A model generated the notes under the pieces. That model did not search any database. It saw nothing but the letters and a program-made list of their open reading frames with translations, and was not told the DNA's origin. A stretch of 11,320 nt of DNA from Candidatus Sulfotelmatobacter sp. (GTDB lineage Bacteria; Acidobacteriota; Terriglobia; Terriglobales; SbA1): positions 1 through 11,320 of the forward strand of contig JASLEQ010000078.1 in the NCBI GenBank assembly GCA_030151135.1, written 5' to 3'. Below, one piece after another: positions 6,914 through 11,320 of this stretch (position 1 is its first letter; each line of letters opens with the position of its first letter). The translations under genes were made by a program, and so were the position numbers.

Positions 6914-7960
6914 TTATTCAGGAATCAGGCGGAGGCCCTGGATGTTCCAGGAGAGATGATGCACGGCGTTGCTGGTGGCGAGCACGACGGAACGGCCGGG
7001 GGCGAAGGCCAAACCGACTAATCCCTGGCCAGAGACTTCGAGCTTTGCCTGTCCATCTGGGGAAATTTTTACGATACCGCGAGTTCCGGCGAGGGACGCG
7101 GCGACATAGAGATTGCCGTCGACATCGAAGGCCATGCCTTGCGGGCGGCCGAGCCCACGATAGAACGTGGTGACGGAGCCGTTGGGATCGATCTTAAAGA
7201 CGCGGTCGTTCGGCCCCGTGACAAAGAGGTCGCCTTGCGGGTTGAAGGCGAGATGATAAGCCGAGACGCTGACTTCCAAGGTCGCGAAGACGAAGACCTG
7301 CTGATCGCGCGAGATTTTGAAGATTGTGCCATTACGATCGCCGACGTAGAGGCTTTCGTCGCGGTCGAAAGCGATGCCGGTTGCGACGCCCATGCCTTCG
7401 GCATAGGTAGTCATGTTGCCATTTTGAGCGACGCGGTAGACTGCGCCGTCTAATCGAGACGAGACGTACATTTGCCCCTGGCGATCGAACGCGATGGACG
7501 TGGGATTCATCAGTTCGGTAGCCAGCGGCTTTACGGCGTAATTGGTGTCGATCTTGTAAAGCGAGACAGGAACTTTTTGTCCGCGAGAACCGGAGAAGGT
7601 CGCGTAGATGTTGCCTTCGGCGTCGAGTGCGGGATTGGTGACGAGGTGCAGATTTTCGCTGATCTGGACGGCGACCTTTACGGACTGTCCGTTGCTAATC
7701 TGAGCTTCTGTAGCCACGACGACTTGGCCGGAGGTGGCGGCCTCGGGAACCCTGGTCACCAGGAATGAATCGGAACTGACGACGATGGAAGCCTCGTATT
7801 CGCCGAATTTGACCTTTGGCCGGGAGAACTCGGGCGGACGCAATCCGGATCCGTTGATGCGGACCTGGCTTCCGGCGAGCGCAAAAGAAGGTGAAACGGA
7901 ATCGATATGTGGTCCGCCGTTCTGACTCTTGCGGCCGAGAATGCGATCAGAGAATCCCAT
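6914..7960 (-). CDS. TIG domain plus NHL/SMP-30-like beta-propeller protein, function unknown
   Basis: This 348-residue protein begins with an IPT/TIG immunoglobulin-like domain (about 18-100, from HIDSVSPSFALAGSQVRINGSGL onward). A propeller follows, with about six blade-like repeats of the form 'P-x-hydrophobic-A-F-D-x-x-G-x-L/I-Y-V'. They occur near 109-120, 152-166, 193-206, 235-248, 273-287 and 315-328, for example SIAFDRQGQMYVS and GMAFDVDGNLYVA. Such propellers are found in NHL, SMP-30 and Vgb-like proteins and serve as enzymes or binding scaffolds, so fold alone does not give the function. The N terminus (MGFSDRILGRKSQNGG) is charged and polar with no signal peptide or membrane segment, suggesting a cytoplasmic location, although TIG domains are common on exported proteins. 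The ATG at 7958-7960 has only a weak GGA upstream. The gene lies 63 bases after pgpA and 147 before cinA. Confidence 0.85.
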   Translation of the reverse strand: MGFSDRILGRKSQNGGPHIDSVSPSFALAGSQVRINGSGLRPPEFSRPKVKFGEYEASIVVSSDSFLVTRVPEAATSGQVVVATEAQISNGQSVKVAVQISENLHLVTNPALDAEGNIYATFSGSRGQKVPVSLYKIDTNYAVKPLATELMNPTSIAFDRQGQMYVSSRLDGAVYRVAQNGNMTTYAEGMGVATGIAFDRDESLYVGDRNGTIFKISRDQQVFVFATLEVSVSAYHLAFNPQGDLFVTGPNDRVFKIDPNGSVTTFYRGLGRPQGMAFDVDGNLYVAASLAGTRGIVKISPDGQAKLEVSGQGLVGLAFAPGRSVVLATSNAVHHLSWNIQGLRLIPE

Positions 7961-8023
7961 GAAGAAATCCGACTTGGTGTGCTGCCGGGCTAGCGGCTGC
8001 TGCAGCGATCCTAGTTCCTAACT

Positions 8024-8521
8024 TTATCTTAGTAGATGCAGATGCGAGAGAAGTTGCATTACTCCCAGAGCGAACAGGCCGGCAGCGACGTCATCGAGCA
8101 CGATCCCGGTGCCTTCCGGTAATTTTTCCAATTGACGGACGGGAGGAGGCTTGATGATGTCGAAGGCTCTGAAAAGTATAAAACCGGCGAGAAAAGTTTT
8201 CCATTTCAGGGGAGCGGCGATGAGGGCGATCAGCTGTCCGGCGACTTCGTCGATGACCACGAATTGAGGATCTTTTTTCCCGGCAGAACGAGCGACCAGG
8301 GTAGCGGCGGGGATGCCGACGAGAGTGACGAGAGCGGCAAGGGCGATGTCTGCGGGCGCTCGGGCCGATTGCGGCAGGAAATGCGCCAGCGCCGCCCAAA
8401 GGAGTACGGTTGCGGCCGAGGCCCACGTTCCCGGTCCGGGATGGAGCCGGCCTACGCCGAAACAGGTGGCGATTAGGGTAGACCAGAGTGGGGCACGGGG
8501 ATTCGCCGGAAGAGAGTCCAT
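8024..8521 (-). CDS. pgpA: Phosphatidylglycerophosphatase A
   Basis: PgpA removes the phosphate from phosphatidylglycerophosphate to give phosphatidylglycerol at the inner membrane. The family motifs are clear: GVGRLHPGPGTWAS (residues 22-35), DPQFVVIDEVAGQ (84-96) and FDIIKPPPVRQLEKLPEG (120-137), leading to IVLDDVAAG (140-148). The acidic residues of the second and third motifs are the expected metal-binding and catalytic positions. Hydrophobic segments at about 36-50, 58-78, 95-118 and 143-160 fit a small membrane protein. At 165 residues it has normal length. Its ATG at 8519-8521 shares one base with the yacG stop (TGATG), so it is probably translated by reinitiation. The nearest GGAGG is 16 bases away, farther than usual. 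The propeller gene follows 63 bases downstream. Confidence 0.96.
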   Translation of the reverse strand: MDSLPANPRAPLWSTLIATCFGVGRLHPGPGTWASAATVLLWAALAHFLPQSARAPADIALAALVTLVGIPAATLVARSAGKKDPQFVVIDEVAGQLIALIAAPLKWKTFLAGFILFRAFDIIKPPPVRQLEKLPEGTGIVLDDVAAGLFALGVMQLLSHLHLLR

Positions 8522-8724
8522 CAGTCTTGCTCGAGATCCTCCGGCGGGACATCCTGGATAGATTCTTCGGAATCGTGCGCTGGGGAGGAGATCACGTACT
8601 CGCCGCTAGCCCATTTCCCTAGATCGATCAGGCGGCAGCGTTCGCTGCAAAAGGGGAAATCGGCAGCCGTGGTTTTCGCAGACTTTTTGCATATCGGGCA
8701 ACGAAGTTTGGGCTTGCGCGGCAT
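8521..8724 (-). CDS. yacG: DNA gyrase inhibitor YacG, zinc-finger protein
   Basis: YacG is a small zinc-binding protein that, in E. coli, binds GyrB and inhibits DNA gyrase. The four zinc ligands are C9 and C12 (CPIC) and C26 and C30 (CSERC), followed by the family sequence RLIDLGKWASGEY (31-43). The tail is acidic, ending PPEDLEQD. The ATG at 8722-8724 gives a 67-residue protein that begins MPRKPKLRCPIC, as in the family. An in-frame TTG at 8752-8754 would add ten hydrophobic residues not seen in typical members and is not preferred. The stop codon overlaps the pgpA start by one base. The gene is separated from rimO by 105 bases. Assignment is firm; a role in this organism is inferred from the family. 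Confidence 0.95.
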   Translation of the reverse strand: MPRKPKLRCPICKKSAKTTAADFPFCSERCRLIDLGKWASGEYVISSPAHDSEESIQDVPPEDLEQD

Positions 8725-8829
8725 GGACGGTCTTATTGTAAACAGGAATCGCAAGGGCTAGAGTAATGACCAGTAAATGCCTTGAATGGCATGGCCATAC
8801 GAAACACCTTAAGGGTCGAGGCAAAAGGT
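8725..8829 (-). other. rimO-yacG intergenic spacer
   Basis: This 105-base spacer separates the rimO stop from the yacG start. It contains a weak 5-base stem (ATGCC at 8777-8781 with GGCAT at 8788-8792, loop of 6) and no T-rich tail. It could hold a terminator or a promoter for yacG-pgpA, but neither is convincing. Confidence 0.3.
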
Positions 8830-10359
8830 TTAGAGGACTTTTGCCACCAGATCGTAGTCGTGGGATTCGGTAATTTTGCAACGATAAAACTGGCCGGGTT
8901 GCGGCTGCAAGTGGTCAGGAAAGTCGTTGATGAAGACTTTGCCGTCGATTTCCGGGGCATGCATCTGGGTGCGGCCTTCGAGCAGCAGGTCGGACTCCTC
9001 GGACTCACCTTCCAGCAAGAGATCGAATTCGCGACCAAGCAGCGCCTTCTTTTTCTTTTTGCTGATCTGGCGTTGGATCGACATGAGATGTTTGCGTCGA
9101 CGTTCGATCTCGGCGGAAGGAAGTTTCTTCTCCAGATCGTAGGCCCCGGCGCCTTCCTGATCGGAATAAGAAAATGCGCCCATCCAGTCGAACTGGGCCT
9201 CGCGCACGAAGTCGCAAAGTTCTTCGAATTCCTGCTCGGTTTCGCCGGGGAAACCTACGATGAATGAGGTGCGGAGCGTCAGATCGGGAATTACCCGGCG
9301 CATTTTCTGGATCGACTTAAGAAAGACGTCCGCACCTGCGCCACGCTTCATACGTTTGAGGACCGAGGCCGAAGCGTGCTGCAATGGTACGTCCATGTAG
9401 GAGCAAATCTTGTCGTGCGAGGCAATCGTGTCGAGGAGTTTGCCGGTAATCTTGTTGGGATAGGCGTAAAGGAATCGCACCCAGCGCAGTTCATCGATTC
9501 CTGCAAGCTTCTCCAGCAGAAGCGCCAGGCCGTCTTTTAGTCCAAAGTCCTCGCCGTAGCAGGTGGTGTCCTGGCCGATGAGGGTAATCTCGCGAACCCC
9601 GGATTGCGCGAGGCGCTCGGCCTCGGCGATTACCGATTCAAAGCGGCGGGAACGAAACTGACCTCGCAGTTGGGGAATGATGCAGAAAGTGCAGGGATGA
9701 TCGCAGCCTTCGGCAATCTTAATGTAGGCCATGTGCTGCGGGGTGGCGAGAATGCGCGGAGTTTCGTGGTCGTAGAGATAGTGGGGCAGATCGGCGATGG
9801 CGCCATTCCAGGAATCGCGCGAGAAGCGGCCTTGGGCAGCGCGGGCGTCACCTTCTGCTCGTGTGTTGAGGACGACTAAGGGAGAACTTTGAGACGGCGG
9901 GGCGACCGCAATGCCGGTCGCTGCGAGAATGTTGACGAGTTCACCGGTGCCGACGACGGCGTCCACTTCAGGGATATCTTTCTGAATCTGGTCTCGAAAG
10001 CGCTCGACAAGGCATCCGGCCACGACAAGTTTTTTGGCCCTGCCGGCGGACTTATGAGCGGCCATTTCCAGGATCGTGTCGACGGATTCCTGCTGGGCGC
10101 TGTCGATGAAGGAGCAAGTGTTTACGACGATGATGTCGGCATCCTCGGCGCGGCGGGTCAACTGGGCTCCGGCGCGGGCGAGCATGCCCATCATGACCTC
10201 GCTATCCACGAGATTCTTGGGACACCCGAGGCTGACAAATCCGACCTTTTGCCGAACGGGGTTGGATGGGGCAGAGGTCGAGTGGTTCGCCGCCGTGTTC
10301 TCTATGGTTTGTTGCTTCAATTTTGGGGAACCGCCAACAGTCAGGTCCTTCCGGGCCAT
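8830..10359 (-). CDS. rimO: Ribosomal protein S12 methylthiotransferase RimO
   Basis: RimO is a radical-SAM enzyme with two iron-sulfur clusters that adds a methylthio group to a conserved aspartate of ribosomal protein S12. The N-terminal UPF0004 domain starts with GFVSLGCPKNLVDSE (40-54), and its cluster cysteines are C46, C82 and C116. The radical-SAM cluster is C219, C223 and C226 in EGCDHPCTFC. A TRAM domain closes the protein (about 440-509) with the family sequence EGESEESDLLLEGR. The SLGCPKN and SEESDLL features separate it from MiaB. At 509 residues it is longer than E. coli RimO (441). The excess is a polar N-terminal extension (residues 1-36) and a long linker at about 150-205 between the two domains. 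The ATG at 10357-10359 lacks a clear Shine-Dalgarno sequence, and no later start precedes the conserved domain. It is the first gene of the minus-strand run. Confidence 0.97.
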   Translation of the reverse strand: MARKDLTVGGSPKLKQQTIENTAANHSTSAPSNPVRQKVGFVSLGCPKNLVDSEVMMGMLARAGAQLTRRAEDADIIVVNTCSFIDSAQQESVDTILEMAAHKSAGRAKKLVVAGCLVERFRDQIQKDIPEVDAVVGTGELVNILAATGIAVAPPSQSSPLVVLNTRAEGDARAAQGRFSRDSWNGAIADLPHYLYDHETPRILATPQHMAYIKIAEGCDHPCTFCIIPQLRGQFRSRRFESVIAEAERLAQSGVREITLIGQDTTCYGEDFGLKDGLALLLEKLAGIDELRWVRFLYAYPNKITGKLLDTIASHDKICSYMDVPLQHASASVLKRMKRGAGADVFLKSIQKMRRVIPDLTLRTSFIVGFPGETEQEFEELCDFVREAQFDWMGAFSYSDQEGAGAYDLEKKLPSAEIERRRKHLMSIQRQISKKKKKALLGREFDLLLEGESEESDLLLEGRTQMHAPEIDGKVFINDFPDHLQPQPGQFYRCKITESHDYDLVAKVL

Positions 10360-10370
10360 GCGATCTTTCT

Positions 10371-10379
10371 ATTCTAGCA
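10371..10379 (-). promoter_or_regulatory. Putative extended -10 promoter element for rimO
   Basis: On the minus strand the sequence TGCTAGAAT reads as an extended -10 box (TGn followed by TAGAAT, five of six matches to TATAAT). Its 3' end lies 11 bases upstream of the rimO ATG, so transcription would begin only a few bases before the start codon. No -35 hexamer is seen at the normal spacing. A short inverted repeat (CGGGA 10382-10386, TCCCG 10394-10398) occupies that region instead. This is a prediction from pattern only. Confidence 0.3.
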
Positions 10380-10518
10380 TTCGGGAATCGACATCCCGGC
10401 GGGTTCAGGCAGCTTCTGAAACTGCTTAGAACCAGAGAAGGTAGTGTCTTCCACAAGGCAAAGTGCGAATGTCATGCTAGGCTAGGTCTTACCGCCTTAA
10501 CAATTTAGAAGGGGAACC
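10380..10518. other. Divergent intergenic region between rimO and the barrel gene
   Basis: This part of the 172-base gap between divergent start codons should contain the plus-strand promoter of the barrel gene. A loose extended -10 match (TGCTAGGCT, 10475-10483) is visible, but no paired -35 element was found. No RNA gene or riboswitch was recognised. Confidence 0.3.
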
Positions 10519-10531
10519 TCACGGAGGGGAA

Positions 10532-11167
10532 ATGCCTGGGAGACGCTTATGGGTAGCAGTCCTTCTGATGATGACGCTGATCGCGTCTGCGGGCGCGCAG
10601 GATGAAAAAAACGAGATCGGGGGAACGATCGGGAGAGTTTTCATCAGCGACCAGGGAATTGATGCGGCGATCCCAAATCCGACCATTCACTCCGGAAAAG
10701 GGCTGACATTCGAGGGCGAGTATGCGCGACGGTTGTACGTGACGCCATTGCTCGGGGTGTCGGTGGAAGGCGTGATCGCGTACAACCGCGGGGTAAAGCT
10801 GAATGCGGGCGAGTATCTCTATTCCGTGGTACCGCAAGGCTACAAAGAGCTGTTTGTGACACCGGCCGTGCGGGTCAACCTGTTTCCCAACACCGCCGTT
10901 TCGCCGTGGGTGAGTCTAGGCGGGGGTATCACGCATTTCGACGAGAATTCACAGTTGCTGTTTGGCGGCGCGAATCCCGGGAAAAATACGAATAGCGGCA
11001 CGCTGGAAGCCGGAATTGGATTGGATGTGAAGGTCTGGAAGCAACTGAGGATGCGCGGACAGATGCGGGACTTCTGGTCGGGCGAACCGGACTATCCGCT
11101 GGCCCCCACGGGGAAAACGCGCCAGCATAATTATTTCGTGAGCGGCGGGCTGGTTTGGCGGTTCTAG
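10532..11167 (+). CDS. Small outer-membrane beta-barrel protein, function unknown
   Basis: The 211-residue product has a classical signal peptide: MPGRR, a hydrophobic core at about 6-19, and a likely cleavage after AGA at residue 22. The mature part has alternating polar and hydrophobic strands such as LTFEGEYARRLYV, VTPAVRVNLFP and GTLEAGIGLDVKVW. It ends in HNYFVSGGLVWRF, whose terminal phenylalanine and alternating pattern match the signal recognised by the BAM complex. This fits an eight-stranded or similar OmpA-like/OmpW-like barrel. No peptidoglycan-binding domain follows, and no enzyme motif is seen. The ATG at 10532 has a strong ribosome binding site, GGAGG, with four bases before the start. 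The gene is divergent from rimO and probably has its own promoter. Role unknown; the barrel assignment is by pattern. Confidence 0.8.
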   Translation: MPGRRLWVAVLLMMTLIASAGAQDEKNEIGGTIGRVFISDQGIDAAIPNPTIHSGKGLTFEGEYARRLYVTPLLGVSVEGVIAYNRGVKLNAGEYLYSVVPQGYKELFVTPAVRVNLFPNTAVSPWVSLGGGITHFDENSQLLFGGANPGKNTNSGTLEAGIGLDVKVWKQLRMRGQMRDFWSGEPDYPLAPTGKTRQHNYFVSGGLVWRF

Positions 11168-11263
11168 CGCACGGCTTGACGATACAGACGAGCGATCACC
11201 GCAACTGATTCACGAAGAGAAAGCCGCAGTTTCTAAGGTCAGGTCACTGGCTCTTGTAGGCCC

Positions 11264-11320
11264 ATGATTCAACTTTCCGATATCCATGCCGGGTTGGGAA
11301 GAATCCGCGCGGACATCCGT
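11264..11320 (+). CDS. Partial CDS cut by the window end, possibly threonine ammonia-lyase
   Basis: An open frame starts with ATG at 11264 and runs off the window, giving 19 residues: MIQLSDIHAGLGRIRADIR. The spacing D-I-x-A-x-x-x-R-I resembles the extreme N terminus of threonine ammonia-lyase/serine dehydratase-type PLP enzymes, where a TPL motif follows shortly after. The PLP lysine and all diagnostic motifs lie outside the window. Only a weak TAGG lies before the start. The 96-base gap after the barrel gene shows no clear terminator. Confidence 0.4.
   Translation, partial: MIQLSDIHAGLGRIRADIR

Noticed and set aside
5642..7021. A 459-codon plus-strand open frame opposite cinA
   Set aside because: It is antisense to a fully convincing CinA. 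The translation is Gly/Asp/Phe-rich without motifs, and it has no ribosome binding site or family resemblance. It is a shadow of high-GC coding sequence.
8725..8754. Ten-codon upstream extension of yacG from a TTG
   Set aside because: The added residues are not typical of YacG, and the internal ATG gives the normal N terminus directly before the first zinc-binding cysteines.
11176..11181. TTGACG -35-like hexamer before the partial gene at the right edge
   Set aside because: No acceptable -10 hexamer lies 16-18 bases downstream, so it is probably chance.
1..11320. Defence system, prophage, mobile element or CRISPR array
   Set aside because: No transposase, integrase, phage, toxin-antitoxin or nuclease gene and no repeat array were seen. 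The genes are ordinary chromosomal ones with similar composition throughout.

Overview
The window looks like a chromosomal housekeeping region from a Gram-negative bacterium with moderately high GC. The Gram-negative call rests on an exported protein with an outer-membrane-barrel-like C terminus and on the protein families present. The mix of families (a Cache/HAMP/HD-GYP sensor, an exported YdjC/ChbG-like protein, a TIG plus beta-propeller protein, and an orphan small barrel) fits Acidobacteriota best. That assignment is inference from style only, with no database search behind it.

Layout. Ten genes lie on the minus strand between 45 and 10359. In transcription order (right to left) they are rimO, yacG, pgpA, a TIG/NHL-type propeller protein, cinA, thpR, plsY, gpsA, an exported YdjC/ChbG-like carbohydrate deacetylase homologue, and a membrane HD-GYP phosphodiesterase. 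On the plus strand, divergent from rimO, are a 211-residue outer-membrane beta-barrel candidate (10532-11167) and the first 19 codons of a gene that resembles a threonine ammonia-lyase (from 11264 to the window edge). No gene-free stretch exceeds 300 bases; the longest gaps are 1920-2098, 10360-10531 and 6767-6913. No rRNA, tRNA, CRISPR, insertion sequence or attachment site was recognised.

How the genes work together. Three enzymes belong to phospholipid synthesis. GpsA makes sn-glycerol-3-phosphate, PlsY acylates it, and PgpA dephosphorylates phosphatidylglycerophosphate later in the pathway. plsY and gpsA overlap by 4 bases (ATGA), and yacG and pgpA share one base (TGATG), so both pairs are probably translationally coupled. 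RimO modifies ribosomal protein S12, YacG is a small zinc-finger gyrase inhibitor, CinA combines a molybdopterin-binding-like domain with an NMN deamidase domain, and ThpR is a 2H-type RNA cyclic phosphodiesterase. The cinA-thpR pair recalls the cinA-ligT-recA arrangement known elsewhere, but here plsY and gpsA follow instead of recA. The 98-base and 179-base gaps around the last two minus-strand genes suggest that these are separate transcription units.

Novelty. I see no clear undescribed system. The gene with the least obvious role is the apparently cytoplasmic TIG/propeller protein between pgpA and cinA. The orphan barrel, the exported ChbG-like protein and the recA-less cinA-thpR neighbourhood are secondary points of interest.
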